Shown piece by piece: positions 40,968-51,133 of a stretch of DNA of 64,000 nt. The notes beneath the pieces were generated by a model. The model worked only from the letters and a program-made list of their open reading frames with translations, ran no database searches and was not told where the DNA came from. Origin of the DNA: Paenibacillus castaneae. Lineage in GTDB: Bacteria > Bacillota > Bacilli > Paenibacillales > Paenibacillaceae. Location: positions 2,618,290-2,682,289 of the forward strand of contig NZ_KZ614144.1 of NCBI RefSeq assembly GCF_002884445.1, written 5' to 3'. A program made the position numbers and the translations under genes. Numbering within the stretch: the stretch's first letter is position 1; every line of letters starts with the position of its first letter.

Positions 40968-43304
40968 TTAAGATATCGATTTTTTCATACGATATTCCTT
41001 GGGTGTGCTGCCCACTTTTCCTTTGAATAAACGGAAAAAGTAGCTTTGGTTAGCATAACCGCATTTATCCATAATTTCTGCAATCGTATAATTGTCCTGC
41101 ACCAGCAGCGCTTGGGCATGATTCAGTCTAACTTCATTCATATATTCTGTAATGGACATTTTATAATTTTCTTTGAACAGCTTGCCGATATACGCAGAGG
41201 ATAGCTTCACGGTCATCGCGATAGATTGCTGGCTGAGATTAATATCCGGGAATTTCTGCTCGATCAGCTCTTTGACGGTCTCCAGCATCATTTCATTCCG
41301 TTCCATATTGGACGGCCGCTGTCCCTCGCAAATTTTGGCGCAAAGCGACAAGAGAGAGAGGTACATCTCCTCCAGTGTTTCCTTCTCCTGAGCAATCTGA
41401 TGAATATAATCGATATCAACTGTGAAGGCGACTATTCGATTTTCGCTAATATCACTCGCAGCACTCTTAATAATCCACGCCAAATTGGATACCGTACGAA
41501 TCATGTCGTCATAATTAAAGCCTGCTATAAGAGAGAAAGCCTTTTCCAATTCAGTTCCGACATTGGTAAGCTGGCCTTTCTTGAGCGCTTCGACAAGCTT
41601 CCGCTCAATGGAGTCAGGCAGCGACATTTGCTTGCTGGCTAAATTTTCTTTAATATCGTCCGACCTAATGATGGCTTTATGTCCTTTCACGATCATGTAC
41701 TGGCTTAAGCGAAGCGCTTGTGTGTATGCAGTCGATAGGAAAGGGTACTGTGAGATCACATCGCTAATACCGCAGGAGAGGGAAATGCTGTAATAGCGCT
41801 CAATCGTGTCTTGAATCTCGCTAAGCAGCGGAGCAACCTGCTCGAACAGCCCGTTCTGGTCATACGCATTTCGCGACAGGATGAGCACGATATGATCACC
41901 CCTGATCTCCACAACCTCGCAAGGGTAGTGTCTGCGCATAATCTCCTGAGAGATATTTACGATTGCGAAATTGTATAGCTTTTTGGAAGAGCCCGTAATG
42001 TTGTTATCATAGGCAGCATAGTTATCAATCTTCATGACACAGACAAGCAGCTCATCTCTGACAGATATATTCAGTTCATGCTTCTCGATGAGATGCTGCA
42101 TATCGAGATGCGAGAAAAGCTGGCTGTCAGTTAGAAACCTTCGGATATAATATTTGCTTACGATTTGCTCGGAGCTGATTTCGTTAAGTTTCTCTGAAAG
42201 CTTCATGTAAGTATCGCTCATGATGCCAAGCTCATCGACAGAGCCAGTATTATTTTGCCGATCATCGGAAAGATGCGGCCTGATCCGCTTAAGCATAATC
42301 TCTATCGGATTGTACAGCTTGTAGGACAACCAAATGGATACACCAACAGCAAGAAGCAGGAATAGACCAGAGAGCAGCAGTGATTGATTGCGCGTTTGGG
42401 TTATCTCTTCCATCAGCTTATCGTAGGACTGAATATAGAGGATGGTCCAAGCACCAAGCCCGTCGTCCATATAAGTAACCATTTCCTTCTCTCTGGATAG
42501 TTGATCGATTACGAAGCCGGACGTATGCTGGTCTACTGATTTATCGGCCGAGACGAGTTGTTGAATATGGGCTTGATCACGATCAGCCATATAAGGAGCG
42601 TTCGGATTGGAGGACAATAATTGACCATTCTGCGTTTGAATGTAAATCTCGCCCTGATCTCGGTTGCTGGCTACGTTCATTTTCCTTAAGCTGTCGAATA
42701 CCCAATCAGACTTGATGAACAAAATAATAGCGGATTGGCTGCCTGTAAACGGTTTCAAAGAATCTGTTACGATAAAGGCGAACGTATCGATACGACCGTC
42801 GTTCTCCTCAAGACTCATCGGAATGAGGCGATTGGTAGGCTGAGGGTGGCTTGGATCCATCAGTACGCTTCTTATCTTCTCCTTCGTAACGCCGCCGTCG
42901 AGCAGCAGGCTGCTGCTTGTTCCATGCAGCTCGGATTGCGATTTATTATAGATAACCATCGAGTGCAGGAAGGAGGAGCTTTCCATAATATTAGACATTT
43001 GCCGATGGCCGCGAATTAAATCCATTTTGGGTAAATCATCATTAAACATTAAAGGGATAAGAAAATGATCGCGAAAGACGAAATTAGATAATCTTGTGAT
43101 GATATCATTCATATAGGACAGATTGTATTGAATTTGCGAGAGTACCTTAAGGTTGGATTCCTCTTGGATGCTCTTAACAGATCTCTCAAGAATATAAGTA
43201 TTTGATACCGAAGAAGCGATAAGCACAATCACCATTGAAGCCATGATGGAGAACATGACTCGCTGCAAATATTTTTTGGATTTATAAAATCCGAATACTT
43301 TCAT
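40968..43304 (-). CDS. Membrane-bound AraC-family transcription regulator
   Basis: 778 residues from ATG 43304 (GGGGGG about 10 bases upstream). Two membrane helices (about 16-36 and 305-327) enclose an extracellular sensor region of the Cache type; then a short linker, a degenerate GGDEF-like middle region, and a C-terminal AraC double helix-turn-helix (about 680-778, LSSAYIGKLFKENYKMSITEYMNEVRL and CGYANQSYFFRLFKGKVGSTPKEYR). One-component regulators of this build are common next to LplABC importers in Paenibacillus and sense extracellular sugar. Probably activates the operon that starts at 40758. Confidence 0.9.
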   Translation of the reverse strand: MKVFGFYKSKKYLQRVMFSIMASMVIVLIASSVSNTYILERSVKSIQEESNLKVLSQIQYNLSYMNDIITRLSNFVFRDHFLIPLMFNDDLPKMDLIRGHRQMSNIMESSSFLHSMVIYNKSQSELHGTSSSLLLDGGVTKEKIRSVLMDPSHPQPTNRLIPMSLEENDGRIDTFAFIVTDSLKPFTGSQSAIILFIKSDWVFDSLRKMNVASNRDQGEIYIQTQNGQLLSSNPNAPYMADRDQAHIQQLVSADKSVDQHTSGFVIDQLSREKEMVTYMDDGLGAWTILYIQSYDKLMEEITQTRNQSLLLSGLFLLLAVGVSIWLSYKLYNPIEIMLKRIRPHLSDDRQNNTGSVDELGIMSDTYMKLSEKLNEISSEQIVSKYYIRRFLTDSQLFSHLDMQHLIEKHELNISVRDELLVCVMKIDNYAAYDNNITGSSKKLYNFAIVNISQEIMRRHYPCEVVEIRGDHIVLILSRNAYDQNGLFEQVAPLLSEIQDTIERYYSISLSCGISDVISQYPFLSTAYTQALRLSQYMIVKGHKAIIRSDDIKENLASKQMSLPDSIERKLVEALKKGQLTNVGTELEKAFSLIAGFNYDDMIRTVSNLAWIIKSAASDISENRIVAFTVDIDYIHQIAQEKETLEEMYLSLLSLCAKICEGQRPSNMERNEMMLETVKELIEQKFPDINLSQQSIAMTVKLSSAYIGKLFKENYKMSITEYMNEVRLNHAQALLVQDNYTIAEIMDKCGYANQSYFFRLFKGKVGSTPKEYRMKKSIS

Positions 43305-43334
43305 CCGATCCAAGCCCCCCGTTCTTATGTCTGT

Positions 43335-45407
43335 TTATTTCGGGCCGATCTTTGAGAATTCGATGTCGATCCAGCCTAATCGGTAAGCAGGCGATTCCGG
43401 TTGAAGACGGTAATCTCCATCCTCAGCATGGAAGAATAACGGGTCCGCATGAAGCGTTTTCCCATCGTATTTGCCATTCAAAAGCATTCGCCACTGCTCC
43501 CAGTCGTATTCGCGTCTATCAAGCGGGTCTTCAACATTGGAAGTTAGAGGGAGTTGTCCCGCAACCTTGCAGGGCTCACCGTTTCTCCAATATAAATTGC
43601 TGTCGGCAGCACTAAAGCGTTCATCGCTATAGTTAACAAAATAATATAGATAACCTGAATTGTAAATGATATTACATGCAATATCGATATGTTTATTCTC
43701 TTCGTCCGCCATTTCCTGCGAGCCAATCGCTGCGATTGCATGGGGATTGGATACAAGCAGATTGTTTTTGATCCGGTTGCCAATTCCCTTTGAGAAAATG
43801 AGCATCCACAGCTCGCCTTCTCCCGTGCTGTATAAATTTCGTATGATGTTGCTCGTAACGGTAAAATCATCGGCTGCATCATCCAAATAAATGCCGAAGC
43901 CGAAGGAGAAATGGATGCCGCTGTCGTGTAGATCATTGCCATGAATAACGTTGCCCCTTCCGACGCCCCAAGCCTCGATCAGTCCTCCGTCCTGACTGTC
44001 CGTCATAACCTCTGAGATATCGTTAAAAGCTATCCGATTATTTCTGCTGTGCAGGAAATCCCAATGGTTATCCCAAGTTACAGGAATGCCATAGAGTTCT
44101 TCAGGCATTGCCTTATGGCGCAATCCCTTCAAGGATATACCGTAGCGCGGCATATTTGCGATGCAATTGTTAGAGATTTCGTTGTTCCCGCTCTGATAAA
44201 GCAAGATGCCGCAGCCGTGGCCAACCAATTCACCTCCATGCTGGATGCGATTATTTATTATGCGATTATGGCAGTTTGTGTAGGATGCAGCCGGATTTGT
44301 GAATGGGCCTGCCCCAGGGGCGAAACCGTTCAAGCTGATGCCAATGTAGCCGAAATTTCGAATATCATTGCTGTCGATTGAAATATGTTTGGCATAATGA
44401 TCGAGGTAGATGCCGCAGCTGCCAGATTGCTGAATCATACAGGATTCTATTCGAATGTGGGCTGCATGGTTGATATAAATAAGGCCTTCACGGTGCTCGG
44501 CCTGTTCAACGTTATCCTCCATCATCCGGTATTCCCGCGAAAAATCGGTACAAGCAAGCGATAGGTTCGAAATACATAAGTTTTGTACGGGCTGTTGCGG
44601 GTTCAAGCCGTTAATATCCAGCAATCGACCTAATTGAGGTGCGATAATAATTTGATCATTTGGATTAACGCACTCTTCTGCAGGCCAATAATAGACAATG
44701 CTTTCGAATGTGTCCAAATAGAACTGACCAGGAGACTGGAGAAAGTGGAGCGAGCCTTGCATAAAGAAACGGGACCCTGCTTCAATTGGCCATGTGGAAG
44801 GGCTTTCGAAATGCAAAAACCGTTTCTCAGGATCGACAGCGGCGACTTGCTTCGTCTCCGAGAACCAATTCCATTCACCTTTCCCCGGCCAAACGAATAC
44901 CTGTGTACCTGTTAGGCTGCTATGCTGAGGAAAGTTTTCCTCTCGAATGTGGATTCCGTGCTGCATGGTCTTGTCTTCCAGATTGGAATGAGGATCATCC
45001 GTCTCATAGTAGCCGGTAGCAGGCATTCGAGCTTGTTTAATTCTTGTTCCATTCGCATAAAGTGTATGAAATTTCAATTTATCATTCAGCTTCGCTTTCC
45101 ATACCTTTCCTTTATATGGAGACCAATTTGTAATTCGCGTTCCTCCTATGATAGCTGCATGTTCGCCAGGGAAGCTGCTATAGTGGACTTGAAATCCGTC
45201 TCTTCCAGAATCTCTATAGTCGAAACGCAGAGCGGAATCGAGTTCGTAAATGCCGCCGCGCACAAATACGTTTACATCTTGACTCATGCCAGCCTCGATT
45301 TGTTTGCGTACTTCTTGTTGTGCCCTATGAAGTGTACGGAACGGAGCTTGCTCACTGCCATGATTTTGGTCGCTCCCGTTCGATGCAACATAATAAACCG
45401 TATTCAT
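43335..45407 (-). CDS. Right-handed parallel beta-helix protein, probable glycan-active enzyme
   Basis: 690 residues from ATG 45407 (RBS GAGGAGG; the upstream in-frame extension is not used). Starts with the typical YYVASNGSDQNHGSEQAPFRTL, then a beta-sandwich-like insert IGGTRITNWSPYKGKVWKA and many short Asn-rich helix turns (NNRIAFNDI, RGNVIHGNDLHDSG). No signal peptide, so it acts inside the cell on imported fragments. The layout recalls the GH141 or GH120 families (fucosidase, xylanase or xylosidase), but I cannot confirm catalytic residues. A cre-like site lies upstream at 45481. Confidence 0.75.
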   Translation of the reverse strand: MNTVYYVASNGSDQNHGSEQAPFRTLHRAQQEVRKQIEAGMSQDVNVFVRGGIYELDSALRFDYRDSGRDGFQVHYSSFPGEHAAIIGGTRITNWSPYKGKVWKAKLNDKLKFHTLYANGTRIKQARMPATGYYETDDPHSNLEDKTMQHGIHIREENFPQHSSLTGTQVFVWPGKGEWNWFSETKQVAAVDPEKRFLHFESPSTWPIEAGSRFFMQGSLHFLQSPGQFYLDTFESIVYYWPAEECVNPNDQIIIAPQLGRLLDINGLNPQQPVQNLCISNLSLACTDFSREYRMMEDNVEQAEHREGLIYINHAAHIRIESCMIQQSGSCGIYLDHYAKHISIDSNDIRNFGYIGISLNGFAPGAGPFTNPAASYTNCHNRIINNRIQHGGELVGHGCGILLYQSGNNEISNNCIANMPRYGISLKGLRHKAMPEELYGIPVTWDNHWDFLHSRNNRIAFNDISEVMTDSQDGGLIEAWGVGRGNVIHGNDLHDSGIHFSFGFGIYLDDAADDFTVTSNIIRNLYSTGEGELWMLIFSKGIGNRIKNNLLVSNPHAIAAIGSQEMADEENKHIDIACNIIYNSGYLYYFVNYSDERFSAADSNLYWRNGEPCKVAGQLPLTSNVEDPLDRREYDWEQWRMLLNGKYDGKTLHADPLFFHAEDGDYRLQPESPAYRLGWIDIEFSKIGPK

Positions 45408-45480
45408 GATGAAAACCTCCTCTAAATTACGATGAGCAGAAAACTGTACATTATAGTTATAAAACTGATCTCTAGAGGGA

Positions 45481-45494
45481 TGCAAGTGCTTTCA
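45481..45494. promoter_or_regulatory. CcpA cre-like site
   Basis: TGCAAGTGCTTTCA matches TGNAARCGNWWNCA at 13 of 14 positions (T for the C of the central CG). It is 74 bases upstream of the beta-helix gene start in the divergent region, the expected place for catabolite repression. Confidence 0.5.
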
Positions 45495-45645
45495 AATAAA
45501 GTACACTTAATCGTTTTTTTCACAGTAGACTGCCCGCTGTTCCCATGTTAACGTAACCTTCGATTAGTATTGTACGAGTCGAGTTAGTTCTGCGGTTAAG
45601 CGATAAAAGGGAAAACATTTCAGCATGAGAGGAGAGAGTGGAGGT

Positions 45646-47916
45646 ATGTCTAAGCAAATATTATGGTTAAAGGAAGCGGGAGTCAGGCTTGAAGGTTACG
45701 TTAAGAAGTACCAAGGTGCAGAGCCTATTGAGAGCTGTCAGGTCATTTGGAATGAGGATAGCTCAGAAGGACACGTAGTCTTGGATAATGAAATTAGATG
45801 GACTGTGAAAGCGATTAGCAGTGGGGTTGTAGACAGTGAAGAGGGGATGGAATTAATAGTTGATTTCCGATCAGATGGCTGCTCGATGCAATCAACTGCA
45901 GCGTTATCATTCGAGCTCGACAACTGGTCGGAGAGGAATTATGTGCTCGTACCAGGCGCAGTATACGCAGGCAATCGATTCGGCGTACGCGAGCTGCCTT
46001 ATGCTCCATGCTGGAGCAAGCTTAATGATCATGTACCTGAAGTGCCAACGCTTATTACGGATGTTCCGCGTTTATCTGTAGATCGGAATTTGCATTCCGC
46101 TTTTCACTTATTAACTGGTGATGCGTCAACTCCTGCAATTGGAATCGTAGATGAGCAGGCTGCAATGGGTTGGCTGTTTGTCACGGATCAGTCGACGGAG
46201 CTTGGCGACAGCTCGATGCATATGGCAGAAAGTGTGGATAGAAGCTCCGCACAAATTTCCTTCCAAGCACCGGGAGTTAGACCGCACTTTAAATATGAGA
46301 TGGCTACGACTAGAGTTCCCAGTACTGACAACGGACATGATTTCTTGCCTGGAGACTCGGTACGGATCAGAAGCCGCATCTACCGTTTTCCTTGTGCGAG
46401 CATACAAGAGCTTTACGATCACTTCGCAGTCGTGCGCCAACAAGGACAGAAACAAGAAGGTACAGCATCGAGCTTGCCTTTCTCCGCGGCATGGGATATT
46501 CAAGAAATGAAATATAATGCTATGAATTGGAACGATGAGCTTGGCTATTATGCGGTCGGAACAATAGATATGAAGCATCAGGATTGGCAGATTGGCTGGG
46601 TGGGAGGCGGCATGTCGAGCTATGCACTGCTGCTTGAGGGAAGCGAATTGTCGATTGCAAGAGCAATCGATACCCTTCATTTCATATTTAGCAGTCAAAC
46701 GGAATCAGGCTTTTTTCACGGCGTATGCTATAAGGGGAAATGGTACGGCGACGAGTTCAATGACGATCCGGACCGTTTGTATCCAGAGCAATGGCATATT
46801 TTACGCAAAAGCGCGGATGCCTTGTATTTTATAATGAAGCATCTAATTGCATTGGTTACCATTCGTCCGACATTTACTATCCCTGAGCGATGGCTGGAAG
46901 GCACAAAGCGACTAGCAGACGCCTTCGTCAAGCTGTGGCGCATGAATGGACAATTCGGCCAATGGGTTCATAGCAGGACAGGTGAAATTGTTATCGGCGG
47001 CTCTGCGGGTGCAGCCATAGCTCCTGCGGGACTTGCCCTATGCGGGCGCTATTTCGAAGATGATATATATAAGAAAACAGCTGAACTATCCGCTAACGAA
47101 TATTATGAACAATTTACACGGAAAGGAGTAACAACTGGGGGACCAGGGGAAATTCTACAGTGCCCAGACAGCGAATCCGCGTTCGCGCTGCTTGAGTCCT
47201 ATATTGTTCTCTATGAAACAACCGGCGACAGGCTGTGGATCAAGAGGGCTGAGGAAGCAGCTCTACAAGCTATGACATGGTGCGTCTCCTATAACTTTAG
47301 GTTCCCAGCGGGTTCGACCTTTGACAGGCTGGGAATCCGCACGAAGGGGTCCGTTATCGCAAATGTACAGAATAAGCATAGCGCGCCTGGTATTTGCACA
47401 TTGTCTGGCGATTCGTTATTCAAGCTCTACCGGGCAACAGGCAATAAACTTTATATGGATCTCCTGCAGGAAATCGCTGGTAATCTGCCGCAATATTTAT
47501 CCCGACAGGATCGTCCGATTAGAGGCTGGGACGGTCATGACATGCCGCCAGGATACATGAGCGAGCGTGTCAATATGAGCGATTGGGAGGGCAAAGCGTA
47601 TGTAGGGGAAGTGATTCCCTATTCATGCTGGTGCGAGGTTTCACTTATGCTGTCTTACGCGGAGCTCCCAGGTATTTATGTGAATAAGACGAAAAACCAA
47701 GTAAGCGTGATTGATGGAGTGATGTGCAGCATGAATGTAACGGAAGAAGGCATCCGCATATTGAAAGTGTCTAATCCAACTTCTTTTCCAGCGAAGGTTA
47801 AGCTGTTGGCGGAGGATGAAGAGCAAGCAGCTTCTACTTTGCTTGAATCATGTGCCTCCATCACATGGCAGCGAATTGAGCTGGCATCCGGTGAAACTAT
47901 TGAGGTCATTATATGA
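45646..47916 (+). CDS. Unrecognised 756-residue cytoplasmic protein, possible carbohydrate-active enzyme
   Basis: ATG 45646 follows GTGGAGG; an ATG at 45625 is an alternative. No signal peptide. The first 280 residues are beta-rich; the middle and C-terminal part (about 290-680) reads as helical repeats with Trp, Gly and Asp clusters (YAMNWNDELGYYAVGTIDMKHQ split at WQIGWVGGGM, FHGVCYKGKWYGDEFNDDPD, GGPGEILQCPDSESAFAL, WDGHDMPPGYM), like (alpha/alpha)6-barrel glycosidases or lyases. A small beta domain ends it. I do not recognise the family. Divergent from the beta-helix gene, sharing its control region. Confidence 0.6.
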   Translation: MSKQILWLKEAGVRLEGYVKKYQGAEPIESCQVIWNEDSSEGHVVLDNEIRWTVKAISSGVVDSEEGMELIVDFRSDGCSMQSTAALSFELDNWSERNYVLVPGAVYAGNRFGVRELPYAPCWSKLNDHVPEVPTLITDVPRLSVDRNLHSAFHLLTGDASTPAIGIVDEQAAMGWLFVTDQSTELGDSSMHMAESVDRSSAQISFQAPGVRPHFKYEMATTRVPSTDNGHDFLPGDSVRIRSRIYRFPCASIQELYDHFAVVRQQGQKQEGTASSLPFSAAWDIQEMKYNAMNWNDELGYYAVGTIDMKHQDWQIGWVGGGMSSYALLLEGSELSIARAIDTLHFIFSSQTESGFFHGVCYKGKWYGDEFNDDPDRLYPEQWHILRKSADALYFIMKHLIALVTIRPTFTIPERWLEGTKRLADAFVKLWRMNGQFGQWVHSRTGEIVIGGSAGAAIAPAGLALCGRYFEDDIYKKTAELSANEYYEQFTRKGVTTGGPGEILQCPDSESAFALLESYIVLYETTGDRLWIKRAEEAALQAMTWCVSYNFRFPAGSTFDRLGIRTKGSVIANVQNKHSAPGICTLSGDSLFKLYRATGNKLYMDLLQEIAGNLPQYLSRQDRPIRGWDGHDMPPGYMSERVNMSDWEGKAYVGEVIPYSCWCEVSLMLSYAELPGIYVNKTKNQVSVIDGVMCSMNVTEEGIRILKVSNPTSFPAKVKLLAEDEEQAASTLLESCASITWQRIELASGETIEVII

Positions 47917-48001
47917 AAGTATATGGAGCGATCATCGCATAGCAGAGTCCGAATTGCGTTATAATAAACAGCCAACATTATGATTACTTTATGGTGATGC
48001 C

Positions 48002-48877
48002 TCAGCTGAAATAATCAATCGTTTGGCGAATGAATGCTTGGGCAGCATGTCCAAGAAATCGGTCTGCACGATAAACGATTTCAAAGCTTCTGAAAGGCGC
48101 ATCGTCTGCAATTCGGATACAATGAAGGGATGGTTCATTCATCGCTTCAATTAGCGCATAAGGCTGTATGGTTCCTCCGATATTCGCTTTTACCAATCTG
48201 ATAATGGAAGTCGCTGAAGCGGTTTCCATTATGGGGTCTAAAGTAAATCCGTACTTGCGGCACCAATTATCGATTAAATTTCTTCCTGTAAAGCCTTCTG
48301 GATACATAACGGTTTGAATATGCTGCAAGTCGCTAATTGAGATCGATTCACGATCGGCCCACATATGGTCTTTCGAGACGACCAGTACGTATTCTTCTCT
48401 GGATAAAGGAATTTGAACGAGCCGTTCGTCGGGAGTAGAAGTCAGTTCAATACCAATGTCCACCTCGTTCTCCAGTACCTGCTTCAGAACGTCGATGGAA
48501 GAGATCATTTTCAATTTAACTTTTGGAAATTCAGCGTGAAAATCGACCAAAAGCTTCGTAATCCGATAATCCAGATCGGAGGGCAAGAGGCTGACAACCA
48601 ATGTTCCCCGTTGTCCGCTGCGAAATTCTGCGATAGCATCTTGTGCATTCTCCAGATGATTCACCATCTTAATGCTGTACTCTAGCAGCAGCGCACCAGC
48701 TTGTGTCAGCATAATTTTTTTGCCTACTCTGTCGAATAGCGGAACATCCAATTCATTCTCCAGTGCTCTAATTTGCTGGCTTAATGTCGGCTGTGCGATA
48801 CCGATTATTTCAGCCGCTCTTGTGAAATGCAGCTCCTTACATACAACTATAAAATTTTCTAATTGTCGGATTTCCAT
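48002..48877 (-). CDS. LysR-family transcription regulator
   Basis: 291 residues from ATG 48877 (RBS GGGAAG). N-terminal winged helix (1-60: FHFTRAAE-like segment ELHFTRAAEIIGIAQPTLSQQIRALE) and a two-lobe effector domain. Divergent from the CynX/NimT-type transporter, which it probably controls. The 130-base intergenic region contains ATTGAAATTTTCAAT (48895-48909) close to its own start and a second palindrome near the transporter. Confidence 0.93.
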   Translation of the reverse strand: MEIRQLENFIVVCKELHFTRAAEIIGIAQPTLSQQIRALENELDVPLFDRVGKKIMLTQAGALLLEYSIKMVNHLENAQDAIAEFRSGQRGTLVVSLLPSDLDYRITKLLVDFHAEFPKVKLKMISSIDVLKQVLENEVDIGIELTSTPDERLVQIPLSREEYVLVVSKDHMWADRESISISDLQHIQTVMYPEGFTGRNLIDNWCRKYGFTLDPIMETASATSIIRLVKANIGGTIQPYALIEAMNEPSLHCIRIADDAPFRSFEIVYRADRFLGHAAQAFIRQTIDYFS

Positions 48878-48955
48878 GCAAGCACTTCCCAATCATTGAA
48901 ATTTTCAATCATTATAATAGAAATAATAGCATTGTTCAATTATCCTTCAGCTTAT

Positions 48956-48973
48956 ATACTACTAAAGTAGTAT
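48956..48973. promoter_or_regulatory. Palindrome upstream of the MFS transporter
   Basis: ATACTACT AA AGTAGTAT, perfect 8-base arms, 35 bases before the transporter ATG. Operator for the LysR protein or another regulator, or a 5' UTR hairpin. Confidence 0.4.
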
Positions 48974-49007
48974 TCAGCATGTACCTCGACTTCAGAAAGG
49001 AAACACA

Positions 49008-50180
49008 ATGAAAAAAATCTATTTAGTGATTGCGCTTATCCTGGCATCCTTGAATTTACGTCCAGCTATAACTTCAATACCTCCGCTTCTAGGAACGATT
49101 CAAGATCATTTGGGCATAAGCGGTTCTGTTGCAAGCTTGTTGACCTCATTACCGGTTTTATGTATGGGGATATTTGCGCCGCTTGCAGTCAAATTGAATC
49201 GAAGATTTGGTACGGAAGGCGCTATAACGCTAGCAATACTGCTTATTGGAGCAGCTACGGCTCTTCGTTTGTTCGCAGTTACAACAATCGCTCTTTTAAT
49301 TACCTCTTTTCTTGCTGGTACAGGCATAGCTATTGTCGGTCCGCTGCTGTCCGGCTTTATCAAGCGTCATTTTCCTAATCACGCTTCGACTATGGTTGGC
49401 ATTTATTCCACTGCGATGGTAGTTGGAGCAACCTTGAGCGTCTGGCTGTCTGTACCTTTGCAGAAGCTTCTGAATGGCAAGTGGAATGACTCCTTAAGCA
49501 TGTGGGCATTATTCGCAGTGGCAGCCTTGCCTGTATGGTGGGTCGTAACTTCGAAATTAAAGAAAAAAAATGTTGGAGTAACTACAGCAATTAACTCTGA
49601 GCGTATACCTCTAAAAAAATCGAGAGCATGGGTGCTGATGGTTTCATTTGGCTTAATGTCAGCTATTTTCTATTCCGTGACCACATGGTTCGCGCCTGCT
49701 GTCGTAAGCTTGGGTTATTCGAAAGAAACAGCGGCAAGCATTCAGACGATGCTGACACTCATCTCTTTGCCGGCTACCTTATTAATCCCGATAGGGGTAC
49801 ATCGTTTTAAGAATAGATTATGGTGGCTGATAGGATGCTCCATCATGGAATTGGCAGGCATATTTATGCTTAATATGTCAGTCAGCCCATGGCTTGCAGC
49901 CATTCCTCTTGGAATCGGAACTGGTGGATTATTTCCTATAGCACTCATGCTGCCGATCGATGAGACAAGAAACGCGGGCGAGGCTAACGCGTGGTCAGCG
50001 ATGGTCCAATCCGGGGGCTATATACTGGGAGCGGCAGGACCGTTTCTACTCGGCAGAATTCATGACATCTCGGGCAGCTTTCCTCAAGCATTCTATGTTC
50101 TTGCGGTCATCGTCATGGTGCAAATTTTCGTTCAATTTATGATCGGGAATAAAAAAGAAGTTTCACTCTTGCGAGGATAA
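49008..50180 (+). CDS. MFS transporter, CynX/NimT family
   Basis: 390 residues, 12 membrane helices. Start MKKIYLVIALILASLNLRPAITSIPPLLG is typical of the cyanate/2-nitroimidazole transporter branch, with NLRPAIT conserved. Likely an exporter or importer of a small organic compound; the substrate is not readable. Paired with a divergent LysR regulator. Followed by a 12-bp inverted repeat (50196-50207 with 50229-50240, GAGACTGTTTCA) lying between convergent genes and lacking a T run. Confidence 0.85.
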   Translation: MKKIYLVIALILASLNLRPAITSIPPLLGTIQDHLGISGSVASLLTSLPVLCMGIFAPLAVKLNRRFGTEGAITLAILLIGAATALRLFAVTTIALLITSFLAGTGIAIVGPLLSGFIKRHFPNHASTMVGIYSTAMVVGATLSVWLSVPLQKLLNGKWNDSLSMWALFAVAALPVWWVVTSKLKKKNVGVTTAINSERIPLKKSRAWVLMVSFGLMSAIFYSVTTWFAPAVVSLGYSKETAASIQTMLTLISLPATLLIPIGVHRFKNRLWWLIGCSIMELAGIFMLNMSVSPWLAAIPLGIGTGGLFPIALMLPIDETRNAGEANAWSAMVQSGGYILGAAGPFLLGRIHDISGSFPQAFYVLAVIVMVQIFVQFMIGNKKEVSLLRG

Positions 50181-50317
50181 TATAGCTTGTGTAAGAGACT
50201 GTTTCAACATTTCGTTGATTTAAGGTAATGAAACAGTCTCACACCAAGCCTTACAGCAAATAAGTTACATCAATCTATTTATATCAAGCCCTCATCTAAA
50301 TTGGGTTCAACTCCTCA

Positions 50318-51079
50318 TTAAACCCCACTTTTAGAATAACCTTTCAGTAATGCTAGTTGCTTCGGTGATCGATTGCAATGCTTCTTGAAGTTGGTAGTGT
50401 GAATAATTTTCGCATTTTTTGTAGACAGCAATTTTTTATCAGAAACTTTCCAAGTATGCGATTTGCGGTTTGCCCTTCTAATGCCAACGAAATTATAGGA
50501 CGATGTTGTATATACATGATAACCTTTTTTGAGGCATGCATTAACGAATCGGACATCAGAGCCTTGATAGACCTGAGTCGAGAACCGAACGTGGTGAAAT
50601 ACCCTTTTGTGAAACATAATTGTTCCTCCCGCTATTCGGACACAAGGGCTGTATGGAGGGACGGAGGTTCTGCGCAGCAGCAGGGTGGATCGATGAGGAA
50701 AATAGAAATAACAGGTTCGTTTGCCGACGACGTCTGCTTTCGAATGAGTAAATAGATGCATGGATTCAAGTATATAATTAGGCGAATAATAATCATCATC
50801 GTCGAATTTGGCAATGTAATCGTATTTGGCTTGAGAAACACCAAAGTTTAGGCATTCGCCAAGATTTTTTTGTTCATCCATGCGATAAATTCTAACATTC
50901 TGATATTGCTTCGCCTTTTGCTCGTAGCGCTTCATCTGAATGTCATTCTTGTTAATGATAATGATAAGTTCCTTCGATTTCCACTTCTGACGGGCATAGT
51001 TGTTGAAAACTTGTTCAACAAGCTTCGGTCGAATGGTCGAAGTTATGATGGTTACGCCAACTTCAGCATTGTTTAACAT
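50318..51079 (-). CDS. Family-2-type glycosyltransferase A
   Basis: 253 residues, GT-A fold. The donor-binding acidic motif is FDDDDYY near residue 93, within YDYIAKFDDDDYYSPNYI; a second acceptor-side motif is HVRFSTQVYQGSDVRF. No signal or membrane segment. Product is homologous over its length to the next gene at 51134 (both have VFNNxxRQxWKxKExIIIxNKNDxxxxx), so the pair arose by duplication. With the GT4 gene, nucleotidylyltransferase and UDP-sugar dehydrogenase it forms a surface or spore glycan locus. Confidence 0.85.
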   Translation of the reverse strand: MLNNAEVGVTIITSTIRPKLVEQVFNNYARQKWKSKELIIIINKNDIQMKRYEQKAKQYQNVRIYRMDEQKNLGECLNFGVSQAKYDYIAKFDDDDYYSPNYILESMHLFTHSKADVVGKRTCYFYFPHRSTLLLRRTSVPPYSPCVRIAGGTIMFHKRVFHHVRFSTQVYQGSDVRFVNACLKKGYHVYTTSSYNFVGIRRANRKSHTWKVSDKKLLSTKNAKIIHTTNFKKHCNRSPKQLALLKGYSKSGV

Positions 51080-51133
51080 CTAATGTAAACCTCCATCATG
51101 ATGATCAGAATAGGTGTGCCAAGGAGTGAGGCG

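Noticed and set aside
46126..46698. 190-residue minus-strand open frame
   Set aside because: Antisense shadow of the 756-residue gene; Cys/His content is random and no start signal is present.
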